From NCBI GenBank assembly GCA_964353185.1, contig CAYGUV010000002.1:1-64000 (forward strand): a DNA stretch of 64,000 bases, read 5' to 3'. A program made the translations under genes and the position numbers. Each line of letters opens with the position of its first letter. Positions within the stretch are counted from its first letter, which is position 1. Positions 23,525-33,896 of this stretch are shown here, piece after piece. A model generated the notes under the pieces. That model ran no database searches. It was not told where the DNA came from and worked only from the letters and a program-made list of their open reading frames with translations. Source of the DNA: GCA-2708415 sp964353185. GTDB taxonomy: Bacteria; Pseudomonadota; Alphaproteobacteria; Micavibrionales; Micavibrionaceae.

Positions 23525-24559
23525 ATGAATGTTAAAATCGGAATTGATTTTGGTGGTACAAAAACAGAAATAATCGCGTTAAAAGGCGAGAATGGTAAAG
23601 AGCTTTTCCGTAAACGTATCCCCACGGCCCGCAATAATTATTCCAAAACAATAGAAGACCTAAAAAACCTAGTTTTAGAAGTCGAACAAACATTAGGGCA
23701 ATCTGCCAGTGTGGGCATGGGAATGACCGGCTTGGTTGATCGAGAAGGCGGTTATGCCAAAAACGCCAATACCACATGGGTCAATGGCCAACCGTTACGT
23801 CCCGATTTAGAAAAAGCGTTAGGCCGTTCAGTGCGTATTGAAAATGATGCGAATTGTTTTGCCGTATCTGAAGCCGTTGATGGCGCAGGAAAAGGATATG
23901 ATGTTGTCTTTGGTGCCATTTTGGGCACAGGTTGCGGCGGTGGATTGGTTGTTAATAAACGAGTCATTGCAGGTGTTAATAATATTGCTGGGCAATGGGG
24001 GCATAACCCCCTTCCCTATACCCGCCGTGTTGCCCGCCTTGGGATGAGTAATGAAAAATTTTTCACGCAGTTTAACCATGAAGAAACAAAAGGCATTGAG
24101 CATACGGTAACTGACAAAGCATGGATGGAGCATCCTGGCGAAGTTTGTTTTTGTGGGAAACGTGGATGCCTTGAAACATGGATTTCGGGCACAGGATTTA
24201 AAATGGATTATCACCGTGTCGAGAAAAGTGAACTTTCCACCCACGACATTATTGCCAATGCCCGTAAGGGCGAAAAGAAAGCCGTTTTTGCCCTTGAACG
24301 TTATGCAGACCGTTTGGCACGCGGACTTTCCAGCGTCATTAACCTTATTGACCCTGATGTTATTGTTTTGGGTGGCGGGATGAGTAATGTTGAAGAAATT
24401 TACGATATGGTTCCACAAGTATGGGCCAAATATATTGATTCAGATATTATAAAGACCCAAATTGTACCCCCACGCTTTGGAGATTCATCAGGTGTTCGGG
24501 GCGCAGCATGGTTGTGGCCAGAAGAAGAGCATCAACAAGCGCTTCCTAAAGCCGCGTAA
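23525..24559 (+). CDS. ROK-family sugar kinase (fructokinase/GlcNAc kinase type)
   Basis: 344 residues. Phosphate-binding loop DFGGTKT (8-14), ENDANCF, the GTGCGGG loop, and a ROK zinc motif with H and CFCGKRGCLE, then LDPDVIVLGGG-type adenosine loop (IDPDVIVLGGGMSN). It phosphorylates a hexose or N-acetyl-hexosamine; exact substrate cannot be read from the sequence. About 30 residues longer than typical fructokinases, mainly in the insertion near 160-200. Single gene, no neighbour from a sugar pathway. Confidence 0.85.
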   Translation: MNVKIGIDFGGTKTEIIALKGENGKELFRKRIPTARNNYSKTIEDLKNLVLEVEQTLGQSASVGMGMTGLVDREGGYAKNANTTWVNGQPLRPDLEKALGRSVRIENDANCFAVSEAVDGAGKGYDVVFGAILGTGCGGGLVVNKRVIAGVNNIAGQWGHNPLPYTRRVARLGMSNEKFFTQFNHEETKGIEHTVTDKAWMEHPGEVCFCGKRGCLETWISGTGFKMDYHRVEKSELSTHDIIANARKGEKKAVFALERYADRLARGLSSVINLIDPDVIVLGGGMSNVEEIYDMVPQVWAKYIDSDIIKTQIVPPRFGDSSGVRGAAWLWPEEEHQQALPKAA

Positions 24560-24622
24560 ATTTTTGAATTTCAGCCTTCTATCTATTGAAAAATTGCCCC
24601 CAAGTGCTTAAAACCATAGCAG

Positions 24623-25762
24623 ATGGTAAATGACCGCAAAACTTTAAAAATAAAAGGTAAGAGTTTCGTCCAATTTTTGGCGGGGCCGCATATTATTTAT
24701 TGGATTATGCCTTGGTTTATGCTGCTTTTAGTTGGCGCCACGGTCGAGCAAAAATATATTGGCCTCTATGATGCGGTGCAGATTTATCTTTATAATTTTA
24801 TTTTATGGGTTGGGCCCATTCCTCTACCGGGTGGCGGCATTGCCTTAGCGCTTATTACGATTTCATTGGCACTTAAATTTTTATTTTATAGCCCATGGTC
24901 ATGGAAAAGATCTGGCATTATTATCAGTCACCTTGGGTCACTGATGCTTTTGGTTGGTGGGTTTATAACCATTTTAAATGCCCATGCAGGATTTGTGATT
25001 ATCCCTGAAGGCGAAGAGCGCGCCTATTACCAAGATTATAACGATCGAAAATTATTTATTTACAAAAATGAAGAAGAAGTTCTAAATATTCCATTTAAAA
25101 ACTTACAAAAAGACTTCAAGATTGATAGTGAAGCGCTACCCTTTATTATCAGTGTAAAAGATGTTTGTGATAATTGTGATATCAGACCTTTATTGAAGAA
25201 AAACGCAAGTCGTAAGAATTTGGCGGCTGAGATCTTTATTACCCCAACTAATTCTGAGATAAATAAAGAAGAAAATTTTTCTGGTGTGACATATCGTTTA
25301 CTCAATAAGGAACAAAAAAAGCGTATTGGTGAATTTATAGCGCTAGAAGATGTTGAACAAGATAATCCATTTGAAAATTTTCAAATTAAAATTGGTAGGA
25401 AGAAAACACCTCTTCCCTTTTCAATTGGGCTGCAAGATTTTCAAAAAATTGATTACCCCGGCACAAACAAAGCGTCAGATTATATTTCTCAACTAACCTT
25501 CAATGAAAATGATGTGTCATGGCCCGTTAAAATTCAAATGAATAAACCTTATAGATATAAGGGATATAGCTTTTTTCAATCATCTTTTGACCAGCGCGAT
25601 GGCGTTGAAACTACCGTGATTAATGTCGTAAAAAATCAAGGGTGGTTATTTCCTTATATTTCTTCGTTTTTAATATTTGCAGGTTTGCTTATTCACCTCA
25701 TCAGCCGTTTTGTTCGCCGTAACAAGGCAATCAAAAAAGAACAAGGAGAGATGAATGTATAA
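24623..25762 (+). CDS. resB: ResB/Ccs1-like cytochrome c biogenesis protein
   Basis: 379 residues. Hydrophobic helices near 25-40, 55-75, 85-110 and 345-365 flank a large periplasmic domain (about 115-340), as in ResB/Ccs1. A CDNC pair sits near residue 186. ResB and CcsA together form the System II heme-c synthetase that passes heme across the membrane and attaches it to apocytochromes. It overlaps ccsA by 8 bp and heads a three-gene operon ending with a ResA-type thioredoxin. Alphaproteobacteria normally use System I (Ccm), so the family is unexpected here. Confidence 0.8.
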   Translation: MVNDRKTLKIKGKSFVQFLAGPHIIYWIMPWFMLLLVGATVEQKYIGLYDAVQIYLYNFILWVGPIPLPGGGIALALITISLALKFLFYSPWSWKRSGIIISHLGSLMLLVGGFITILNAHAGFVIIPEGEERAYYQDYNDRKLFIYKNEEEVLNIPFKNLQKDFKIDSEALPFIISVKDVCDNCDIRPLLKKNASRKNLAAEIFITPTNSEINKEENFSGVTYRLLNKEQKKRIGEFIALEDVEQDNPFENFQIKIGRKKTPLPFSIGLQDFQKIDYPGTNKASDYISQLTFNENDVSWPVKIQMNKPYRYKGYSFFQSSFDQRDGVETTVINVVKNQGWLFPYISSFLIFAGLLIHLISRFVRRNKAIKKEQGEMNV

Positions 25763-27476
25763 ATTTCTTATCTTATTGTTCTGTTGTTTATTTATTGTAT
25801 CGCCGTCCCACGCGGGTTCAGATTTGCAAAGCTCTAAAATTTCTCTCAACGAATGGTCAACGCTGCCTGTTTTGCATGAAGGACGTGTTAAGCCATTAGA
25901 TAGTTTTTCATCCATATTGCTTGAACAAATATCAGGTAAAAATACGATTGAAGGAATGAATAGTAATGAATGGTTGGCACAAGCAATTTTCTCGCCCGAT
26001 GATGCTATTTTCTTAAAAATATTTAAAATTAAGAATGCAGATATTTTTAATTTGGACAAAAAACAACTTTATGATTTTACGGTCGTTAGTGAAGTTTTAG
26101 ACAACAACCAAGAAATGATTGATAAATTAAAACTAATCCCGAATAAAGATTTATCAATAGAGCAAAAAAATCTTTTAGACCTATATGATAATCACGGCGT
26201 GTATAATCAACTTTTGCGTAGCGTGACTGCCCTTATCCCTTTGAATATAAAAAATAAAACAGAGCCTACTTCTTATTTTGAATTATACCAAAGCAGTCCT
26301 CGTAACGTCGAAAAATTTTTGGAAAGTAAAATCATTGGCGCGGCGGGGTCTAATAATATTTATTTCAAAATTATCCCCCAAGATAATTTAAAACAAACCT
26401 ATGCTACCATTTGGCAAATATTATTGGGTGAGGCCCAAGATGATCAGTCAATTAGACTTATTGAATCTTGGAAAAACCTCACCATTGCGTATCGACAAAA
26501 TGATCCAAAAATGTGGGATAATAATATTGCGATACTTAAAAAATCGTCCTCCCCTCTCAATATGATATTAGAAAAGCTCTATAACGATTTATCACTTGTT
26601 ACCGTATCTTTTGTGCTTTTTTTAATCAGCTTGGCTGTTTTAATTATGAATGAAATAATTAAACGAAAAGCTTTATTGCTACTTTCTAGCTTGGCACTTT
26701 CAACTGGGTCTGTTGCTATTACTATTGATTTAATAATGCGGGTCATTATCACGCATCGCCCCCCTGTTGGCACATTATATGAATCTATTTTATTTGTTTG
26801 TATGATTACCGCGCTCTCCTGTGCTTTTTTTGCGTGGAAGAAAAACCAGAATAAAGTTGCGCTATTTATTGGCAGCGTGTCCTCAACAATTTTATTATTA
26901 ACAGCAAACTCTTTTGTGGGTCTTGATAGCTTTAGCCCTCTGGTTGCCGTTCTTAACACTGATTTTTGGTTGGCAACCCACGTTATCATTATTACCGCGG
27001 GGTATGCATTTTGTATTCTAACCGCGATGTACGCTCACATCATGATGTGGCGCCAAGATTATAATAAAAAATCAGCCCCCTATAAAAACTTAAATGTCTT
27101 TATGATTTTATCATTATTATTTGTCACCGTTGGAACAGTATTAGGGGGATTATGGGCGGATCAATCATGGGGACGATTTTGGGGATGGGACCCAAAAGAA
27201 AATGGTGCCCTGTTAATTGCCTTATGGATTATTTGGTTGTTACATGGAAAGATCACGCATGATATGCCAATCAAATTTTATATGGCGGGTGTTTGTTTCC
27301 TATCCGTGATCGTTGCACTGGCATGGTTTGGTGTAAATTTATTAAGTGTTGGATTACATTCTTACGGATTTATTTCAGGTATTGCTTTGGGCTTAGGATT
27401 ATTTTGCGCCGCGGAAACTTTGATTATTGGTTATTTAACCTTTTTGCATAGAAGAAAAGAAAATAAAGCAATATGA
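25755..27476 (+). CDS. ccsA: CcsA/ResC-type cytochrome c synthetase subunit with large N-terminal domain
   Basis: 573 residues. A signal sequence (ends SHAGS) is followed by an about 250-residue periplasmic domain, then about eight membrane helices. The tryptophan-rich heme-handling WWD motif is seen as WGRFWGWDPKENGALL (W476 in WGWDPKE), with conserved His residues in helices on both sides, e.g. SVGLHSYG (H535). This extended form is of the kind found with separate ResB proteins in Bacteroidetes-like and epsilonproteobacterial systems. It overlaps resB upstream and resA downstream, so all three are co-translated. Confidence 0.85.
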   Translation: MYKFLILLFCCLFIVSPSHAGSDLQSSKISLNEWSTLPVLHEGRVKPLDSFSSILLEQISGKNTIEGMNSNEWLAQAIFSPDDAIFLKIFKIKNADIFNLDKKQLYDFTVVSEVLDNNQEMIDKLKLIPNKDLSIEQKNLLDLYDNHGVYNQLLRSVTALIPLNIKNKTEPTSYFELYQSSPRNVEKFLESKIIGAAGSNNIYFKIIPQDNLKQTYATIWQILLGEAQDDQSIRLIESWKNLTIAYRQNDPKMWDNNIAILKKSSSPLNMILEKLYNDLSLVTVSFVLFLISLAVLIMNEIIKRKALLLLSSLALSTGSVAITIDLIMRVIITHRPPVGTLYESILFVCMITALSCAFFAWKKNQNKVALFIGSVSSTILLLTANSFVGLDSFSPLVAVLNTDFWLATHVIIITAGYAFCILTAMYAHIMMWRQDYNKKSAPYKNLNVFMILSLLFVTVGTVLGGLWADQSWGRFWGWDPKENGALLIALWIIWLLHGKITHDMPIKFYMAGVCFLSVIVALAWFGVNLLSVGLHSYGFISGIALGLGLFCAAETLIIGYLTFLHRRKENKAI

Positions 27477-28018
27477 AAATAAATATTCTTATTTTTGCAG
27501 TGATAATAGGCGTTGGCTTGACGATTACATTCTGGCTTGATCAGCAAGCCGTTCAAAACACAGAATTTGAGACATTGCCAAATATTGAATTACACTTATT
27601 AAACGGCGAAGCAGCCCAGTTAGGGGAATTTACAGATAAACCTATTATCTTTCATTTGTGGGCCACGTGGTGCGCCCCTTGCATCATCGAATATCCAGAA
27701 TTGATGGAAATGGCCCACAAAAACCAAAATGGCATCAATGTTATTACTGTTGCCGTTCAAGACAGCTCAGAAAATATTGAGAATTTTTTGAAAAAAAAGA
27801 AAATTAAGATTCCATCAAATGTTACACAAGCCATAGACAAAAACTGGGAAATTGCCAAAACTGTCTTTGGAACTACCCGTTTACCAGAAAGTTTTTTAGT
27901 TTCCCCCAGTCAAGAAATAATAAAACGGCATAATGGAGCTGTTGAAAATTGGGTACAAACCCCATGGATCAAAGAATTCAATGACTTACAACCAGATAAC
28001 ACTGTGGATAATAAATAA
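27473..28018 (+). CDS. resA: ResA/TlpA-type membrane-anchored thioredoxin
   Basis: 181 residues: one N-terminal anchor helix (5-22), then a thioredoxin-like fold with WATWCAPC (C67, C70) and TTRLPESFLV carrying the cis-proline. It reduces the CxxCH cysteines of apocytochrome c before heme ligation. Overlaps ccsA by 4 bp (ATGA), completing a System II operon. Could equally be called CcmG/TlpA by sequence; the operon context favours the ResA role. Confidence 0.85.
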   Translation: MKINILIFAVIIGVGLTITFWLDQQAVQNTEFETLPNIELHLLNGEAAQLGEFTDKPIIFHLWATWCAPCIIEYPELMEMAHKNQNGINVITVAVQDSSENIENFLKKKKIKIPSNVTQAIDKNWEIAKTVFGTTRLPESFLVSPSQEIIKRHNGAVENWVQTPWIKEFNDLQPDNTVDNK

Positions 28019-28119
28019 ATTGCCTGTTGAAAACTAATCTTCTTTTTCTTGCGACTCTTGCCATGACTCATTGAAACCCTTAACAATTGATGTATAAGTT
28101 CATTTCTGGCAGATCGTTT

Positions 28120-28980
28120 ATGCATCATAAGAACAATAAAAAAATATTTAATAATAAGTCAATTTCGCATGCGCGAATTGGTTTGGTTGTTCTGTCTGCC
28201 CTAATGGTAACGAGCTGTGGCGATTATTCGTTTTTAAATCGATCGGACAAACGTGTTATTACACAAAGTGACGAAGAGTATCAGCGCAGTGTCTCTCGCG
28301 TAACAAGCGATACCCCGCGCGCATTAGATTTTGAAACAAATAATAAAAATTTATTTGCAAAATCTTTACGTACCGATAATGAACGATTAGACCGTTTAGA
28401 ACGCTCCGTTCAGTCGATCCGAAATGATTTTGATACGGTTCAGCCCTCTATACGTCGTTTGATGGCTATTGAAAGCGATATTCAAGAATTGATTGGTGAA
28501 TTACGAGATTTATCGGTAGAGCCAACCATGGTAATGACCGCCCCTGAACCTGTTGTAGAAGCATATAGAGCGCCAATAGCACAGGCACCAGTAGCAAGTG
28601 CCCCGCAGAAAACTTATCAGAAAAAGTCAGCACCGGCCGTTGAAGCCGGCAAAGCAACAATTTACGATGTGCGTAGTGGCGAACATCCAGGTAAAAGTAG
28701 ATTGGTCTTAGACGTAAACACGACGGCGACTTATAATATTGATATTGATAATAACGAAAATGTTATGGTTATTGATTTGCCAAACACAACATGGACAGCC
28801 GCCACGAGTAAAACATTTCCAAAATCTTCCGTTATTTCATCTTATAATGTGGAGGCATCAGATACGGGACATTTAATGATTATTCAATTAAAGAAGAATG
28901 CCCGTATTGGATACAAAGCTACCTTACCTGCGAACACTGGATCGGGTAAGCGTATCGTCCTTGATGTTGTTGCCCAATAA
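28120..28980 (+). CDS. Lipoprotein with C-terminal AMIN domain
   Basis: 286 residues from the ATG at 28120 (an in-frame ATG at 28090 is possible). A basic N-terminus and hydrophobic stretch end in the lipobox VTSC (Cys about 33). Then a low-complexity charged region with a coiled coil (about 90-140), an Ala/Pro-rich linker (about 145-180), and a C-terminal AMIN domain (about 185-286: ATIYDVRSG ... SRLVLDV ... KRIVLDVVAQ). AMIN domains bind peptidoglycan or localise envelope machines. No amidase domain is attached, so it is probably a periplasmic adaptor. Not linked to the resA operon by overlap. Confidence 0.75.
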   Translation: MHHKNNKKIFNNKSISHARIGLVVLSALMVTSCGDYSFLNRSDKRVITQSDEEYQRSVSRVTSDTPRALDFETNNKNLFAKSLRTDNERLDRLERSVQSIRNDFDTVQPSIRRLMAIESDIQELIGELRDLSVEPTMVMTAPEPVVEAYRAPIAQAPVASAPQKTYQKKSAPAVEAGKATIYDVRSGEHPGKSRLVLDVNTTATYNIDIDNNENVMVIDLPNTTWTAATSKTFPKSSVISSYNVEASDTGHLMIIQLKKNARIGYKATLPANTGSGKRIVLDVVAQ

Positions 28981-29099
28981 GATTGGCTTCCTGCGCTCGT
29001 TCAAATCTATAATTCTTTATATAATAATCTTGCTTGTCGGTTTATTGAAAAATCCGTATTGTTTGGTAATAATTAATTTTCAAAAAGAGTGTGTTTCTT

Positions 29100-32000
29100 A
29101 TGGCTAAATCAATTCCTTCCTTAAAGTCTTTTTTAAATATTTTTTATAAGAATGTTCCAAAAGAAGACGTTCAGCTTATGCCGCCAGAGCATATAAAACA
29201 CGCTGCGCAAGCCCATTTAGATATTAGTCTTAGACGTAAATTTGGAACAGGGGCGCGTATTTCCGTTTATACACCCACGAAAAAGAAAAATGGTTGGGAT
29301 GCAGGTTGCACTATTATTGATATCGTCAATGATGATATGGCCTTTCTGGTAGACTCTGTCGTGGCTGAAATTGTGAGCCGTGGATATCATATTAATGTAT
29401 TTTTACACCCTATTTTACATGTTGATTGTGATAGCAAAAAAAATGTCTCTGCCATTTTTTCAGAGCGCACAAAAACAACTAAAGCGCAATCTCATATTCA
29501 TATAGAGATAAATCGTGTTATAAGCCAAGCGCAAGCAAAGGATCTTGAGGCTAAATTACTAGGTATTTTAGAGGATGTTCGATTGGCTAATAAAGACTGG
29601 CCAAAAATGCAAGACAAGGTTTTGCCAGCCAAAGATATTTTAAAAGCCGCCCCTGCAAAATTTAAAAAAGATTTAATTAAAGAATATGATGCATTTTTAA
29701 CGTATCTACACGATAATAATTTTACGTTTCTAGGGTATCGAGAGTATAGTTTTTCTCATGGGAAAGATGGTGCAAAAAGTAGTATCGTAAAAAATTCAAG
29801 CCTTGGCCTTTTAGCAGATGAACGTCAACCTGTTTATATTAACCAAGCTCGCCTTAGCTTAACTGATAAACAACAAAATTTACGCGCAACACAAAGCCCA
29901 CTGACAATTTCCAAAGTTAATAAACGCTCAACTGTTCACCGCCGCGTTCCCCTCGATGCAATTACGATAAAAAAGTACAATAAAAAAGGGGATGTTGTTG
30001 GCGAAATTTTATTTATCGGCTTATTCACAGCAGTGACATACTCCCGCAGTGTAACGGATATTCCGTATTTACGGATGAAGGTGAATAATGTTGTCGAAAA
30101 AACAAACTTTGAACATGCGTCACATAATCGAAAAGCCATTCGTCACGTTTTAGAAAAATATCCGCGCGATGAAATATTACAAATGCCTGAAAAACTTTTA
30201 TTCGAGCATGCAATCAGTATCTTAAGGCTGCAAGAAAAACCGCAAATTGCGCTATATACACGTCCTGATCCTTTTGGGCGTTATATCTCGTGTCTTGTTT
30301 ATGTTCCGCGTGAGCGATACGAGACAAAGCTGCGATTAAAGTTTCAAAATATTTTAGAAAAAACTTTGGGGGGGAATTGTACTAATTTCAAAGTGCTTCA
30401 AGATGATGCCCCCTTATCCCGCGTGCTCTTTTTAATTGATGTGAACGCACAAGGAAAAGTGCCTAAATTCAATAATTCCAAGCTAGAAAATGAGCTTATA
30501 AAAGCAGCGCAAAATTGGTCTGACCGACTTGTTGAATCTATCGAAGATAATATCTCAGGTGATGAGGAGGTTGCCCGCATTACCGACCATTACGCCCATG
30601 CATTTCCTGTAGAATATAGTGAAAATTACGCCCCCGTTCAGGCCGTATTGGATATTGAGAAAATTGAAAATATTATTGAAGGCAATAATATTGATATTGA
30701 GCTGTATGAGGAAACAAAATCAGGAAAGAAAGAAATTCGCCTTAAGCTTTACCATACGCACACACCCCTCGCTCTTTCTGATGTTCTACCTATACTAGAA
30801 AATACTGGTTTAGATGTGATTACTGAATTTCCGTCTAAAGTAACACCTACTCATTTTGATGGTAATATTTGGATTCATGATTTCCTTTTGGAAACTCGAG
30901 ATACGCTTCCTGATGTTCATATTGAGAAAGCAAAAGATTCTTTTGAAGATGTGTTTAAGAAAATTTGGGCACAAAAGTTAGAAAATGATACATTAAATAT
31001 GTTGTCATTTTATGCGGCCATGCCGTGGCAAGACATTACGATTTTAAGAACATATTTACATTATCTAAGGCAAACAGGGATCGCCTATAGTTTGCCATAC
31101 ATGGAAAGTGCGATTACCACCTATCCTGATATTGCAAAGAAATTAGTCACATATTTCAAAGATTTGTTTGATAGTAATTCCAAACCGCTAAGCGATAAAC
31201 AAAAAGATAATCGTGTTAATGATATATATAATTCGTTAAACCAAGTCACTGCGCTTGACCATGACCGTGTTTTCCGCAGCCTAACAGGATTGATTTCAGC
31301 TACGTTGCGCACAAATTTTTATCAGCTTGATGAAAACGGAAATCATAAAGAACATCTTTCCATTAAATTAGATAGTTCAAAAATTGAGGAACTACCAAAG
31401 CCAAAACCATATCGTGAGATATTTGTATATTCCGCGCGTGTCGAAGGCGTGCATTTACGCGGCGATAAAATTGCCCGCGGTGGATTGCGTTGGTCCGACC
31501 GTCATGAAGATTTTAGAACGGAAGTATTGGGCCTCATGAAGGCTCAACAAGTTAAAAACGCTGTTATCGTCCCAATGGGTGCAAAAGGTGGATTTGTTGT
31601 AAAGAACCCGCCTGCAGGTGGTGAACGTGCGGCTTATCTGAATGAAGGCATTGAATGTTACAAAATTTTTATTCGCGGCCTTTTGGATATTACCGATAAC
31701 CGCAAAGGTAATAAAATTATTCCGCCTCATAATGTTAATCGCTATGATGAAGATGATCCGTATTTTGTTGTGGCCGCAGATAAAGGAACTGCAACATTTT
31801 CTGATATTGCCAATGCTTTGGCCCAAGAATATGGCTTTTGGCTAGGGGATGCTTTTGCCTCTGGTGGATCTGTTGGATATGACCATAAGGTTATGGGCAT
31901 TACCGCCAAAGGGGCTTGGGAGTCAGTCAAACGCCATTTCCGTGAATTAAATCACGACACACAAACACAAGATTTTGATGTCATTGGTGTCGGTGATATG

Positions 32001-33896
32001 GGGGGGGATGTTTTTGGTAACGGAATGTTATTATCAGAACATATACGTTTAATTGGTGCGTTTAATCATCTGCATATTTTCTGCGATCCCAATCCAGATG
32101 TGGTCAAGTCATTCCATGAACGCAAGCGGTTATTTGATAATGTCAAAGGGTGGGATGCTTATGATCATTCTATTTTATCACAAGGCGGGCGCATTTATTC
32201 ACGTAGTGATAAAAGCTTAGAATTAACTGAAGAAATTAAAAAGCGTTTTAACATTCAAGAAGACCTTATCTCTCCCAACAAACTGATGCGTGCCATGCTT
32301 GGTGCGAAAACAGACCTTCTTTGGTTTGGTGGTATAGGAACGTACATAAAAGCCTCAACTGAGAGTAATTTGGATGTTGGTGACAAAAGTAATGATCACT
32401 TACGTCTCGATGCAAAGAATATTCAAGCAAAAGTCTTAGGCGAAGGAGCAAACCTTGCTATTACGCAGGCGGGCCGGATTGAATATGCACAAAGTGGCGG
32501 CCGCTTAAACGCGGATTATATTGATAATGCAGGTGGCGTAGCCTCATCAGATTATGAAGTAAATATAAAAATTCTTCTGAACGAAGTTGTGCGTCAATCT
32601 AAATATAATCTGGATTATAAAAAACGAAACAAACTTTTAGAATCTATGACCCCTTCAGTATCCGCTCATGTTTTACGTGGAAATTACCAGCAGGCGCAAG
32701 GCATTAGTCTGATGGAATATAATGCAGCAGATCAGTTAGCCAACCATAGAAAGCTAATGCGATATTTGAAAGAAAAAGTTGCGTTAAGCCGGACAATTGA
32801 AAATCTACCAAAGAAAGTAGAAATTGATAAGCGTATCCAAAATGGTAAAGGCCTCACACGACCAGAATTAAGTGTTTTGCAAAGCTATGCCAAGATTGCC
32901 TATACCCGTGAATTCCTGAACAGTGATATACCAGGGAGCAAAGCAATGGAGGAACGTTTATTCCGTTATTTCCCAGATAAATTAAGCGATAAATATGGAG
33001 AAGAAATTTTAAACCATAGATTGCGTGATGAAATTGTGGCGACAACCCTTGCAAATGGTATCGTCAATCGTATGGGGCCCGATTTTATTCGTGACCGTAT
33101 GGATCGATGTGGCGTGAGTAGTGCAGCCGTTGCCAAAGGATACATCATTACTCGTGAAGCATTTAAGTTACGTGAGCTTTGGAATGGCATTGAAGCCCTT
33201 GATGGTAAAGTCCCTGCGATGGTTCAAATAAAGGCATTACATGAAACAACGCGTATGACAGAGCGTGCCGTGACGTGGTTCTTAACGCGTATTGGTCGTA
33301 AGCTAGATATTAATCGTGATACTGAATTATTCGAAGATGGAATTCAAACATTTAAAGAAACTTTGAATGATGTGATTCCTGATCGGTTACGCGCTAAAAT
33401 TGATGCCATTGTTCGCAATGGGACCAACGAAGGATTACCAGATAATTTAGCGCGCGATATTTCGCTTATGCCTGTCTTAGGGTCTGCTTGTGACATTGTG
33501 CGAATTTCTATTGATCACGGTTATGATATCTCATTAACGGCAAGTGTATATTTTGACTTGGGCGATAGATTTAACCTTGATTGGATGCGTGAAAAAGCAC
33601 GCCAATTACCAATTGAAGGACAATGGTCTGACCAAGCAATTGAAGGCCTAGTAGACCAGCTTTACACTTGTCAGGCAGGATTGACTATTCGTATCTTAAA
33701 AGACATGAAGGATAAAATATCTGGCAAAAATACCAAAATTTCAGGACAGAAAATTATGCAAGATTGGATGGATCAACGTGGTGAAAAAGCCAAGATTATT
33801 GAACCGTTTTTTGCTGAGATTTATCGTAATGGAACGCTGGATATTGCCATGTTAATTATTGCTGAACAAAGATTACGCAGTCTTTATGGCGGTTAA
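29100..33896 (+). CDS. gdh: Large NAD-dependent glutamate dehydrogenase
   Basis: About 1598 residues, the size of the 180-kDa NAD-GDH class. N-terminal ACT-like regulatory segments are followed by the catalytic core at about 780-1150 (SARVEGVHLRGDKIARGG, PMGAKGGFVVK, ADKGTATFSDIAN, FASGGSVGYDHK, GVGDMGGDVFGNGML). It oxidatively deaminates glutamate to 2-oxoglutarate. The ATG at 29100 is used; an upstream GTG at 29091 has less support. Its 3' end overlaps convergent ubiA by 4 bp. With putA at the right edge, it lets proline carbon enter the TCA cycle. Confidence 0.95.
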   Translation: MAKSIPSLKSFLNIFYKNVPKEDVQLMPPEHIKHAAQAHLDISLRRKFGTGARISVYTPTKKKNGWDAGCTIIDIVNDDMAFLVDSVVAEIVSRGYHINVFLHPILHVDCDSKKNVSAIFSERTKTTKAQSHIHIEINRVISQAQAKDLEAKLLGILEDVRLANKDWPKMQDKVLPAKDILKAAPAKFKKDLIKEYDAFLTYLHDNNFTFLGYREYSFSHGKDGAKSSIVKNSSLGLLADERQPVYINQARLSLTDKQQNLRATQSPLTISKVNKRSTVHRRVPLDAITIKKYNKKGDVVGEILFIGLFTAVTYSRSVTDIPYLRMKVNNVVEKTNFEHASHNRKAIRHVLEKYPRDEILQMPEKLLFEHAISILRLQEKPQIALYTRPDPFGRYISCLVYVPRERYETKLRLKFQNILEKTLGGNCTNFKVLQDDAPLSRVLFLIDVNAQGKVPKFNNSKLENELIKAAQNWSDRLVESIEDNISGDEEVARITDHYAHAFPVEYSENYAPVQAVLDIEKIENIIEGNNIDIELYEETKSGKKEIRLKLYHTHTPLALSDVLPILENTGLDVITEFPSKVTPTHFDGNIWIHDFLLETRDTLPDVHIEKAKDSFEDVFKKIWAQKLENDTLNMLSFYAAMPWQDITILRTYLHYLRQTGIAYSLPYMESAITTYPDIAKKLVTYFKDLFDSNSKPLSDKQKDNRVNDIYNSLNQVTALDHDRVFRSLTGLISATLRTNFYQLDENGNHKEHLSIKLDSSKIEELPKPKPYREIFVYSARVEGVHLRGDKIARGGLRWSDRHEDFRTEVLGLMKAQQVKNAVIVPMGAKGGFVVKNPPAGGERAAYLNEGIECYKIFIRGLLDITDNRKGNKIIPPHNVNRYDEDDPYFVVAADKGTATFSDIANALAQEYGFWLGDAFASGGSVGYDHKVMGITAKGAWESVKRHFRELNHDTQTQDFDVIGVGDMGGDVFGNGMLLSEHIRLIGAFNHLHIFCDPNPDVVKSFHERKRLFDNVKGWDAYDHSILSQGGRIYSRSDKSLELTEEIKKRFNIQEDLISPNKLMRAMLGAKTDLLWFGGIGTYIKASTESNLDVGDKSNDHLRLDAKNIQAKVLGEGANLAITQAGRIEYAQSGGRLNADYIDNAGGVASSDYEVNIKILLNEVVRQSKYNLDYKKRNKLLESMTPSVSAHVLRGNYQQAQGISLMEYNAADQLANHRKLMRYLKEKVALSRTIENLPKKVEIDKRIQNGKGLTRPELSVLQSYAKIAYTREFLNSDIPGSKAMEERLFRYFPDKLSDKYGEEILNHRLRDEIVATTLANGIVNRMGPDFIRDRMDRCGVSSAAVAKGYIITREAFKLRELWNGIEALDGKVPAMVQIKALHETTRMTERAVTWFLTRIGRKLDINRDTELFEDGIQTFKETLNDVIPDRLRAKIDAIVRNGTNEGLPDNLARDISLMPVLGSACDIVRISIDHGYDISLTASVYFDLGDRFNLDWMREKARQLPIEGQWSDQAIEGLVDQLYTCQAGLTIRILKDMKDKISGKNTKISGQKIMQDWMDQRGEKAKIIEPFFAEIYRNGTLDIAMLIIAEQRLRSLYGG

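Noticed and set aside
23828..24418. Long minus-strand ORF (196 codons) opposite the ROK kinase
   Set aside because: The plus-strand ROK protein has full motifs; the antisense product is Cys/Asn-rich without motifs.
28087..28119. Longer N-terminus of the AMIN lipoprotein
   Set aside because: It begins with TTG/ATG without a ribosome site; the lipoprotein signal fits better from 28120, although 28090 cannot be excluded.
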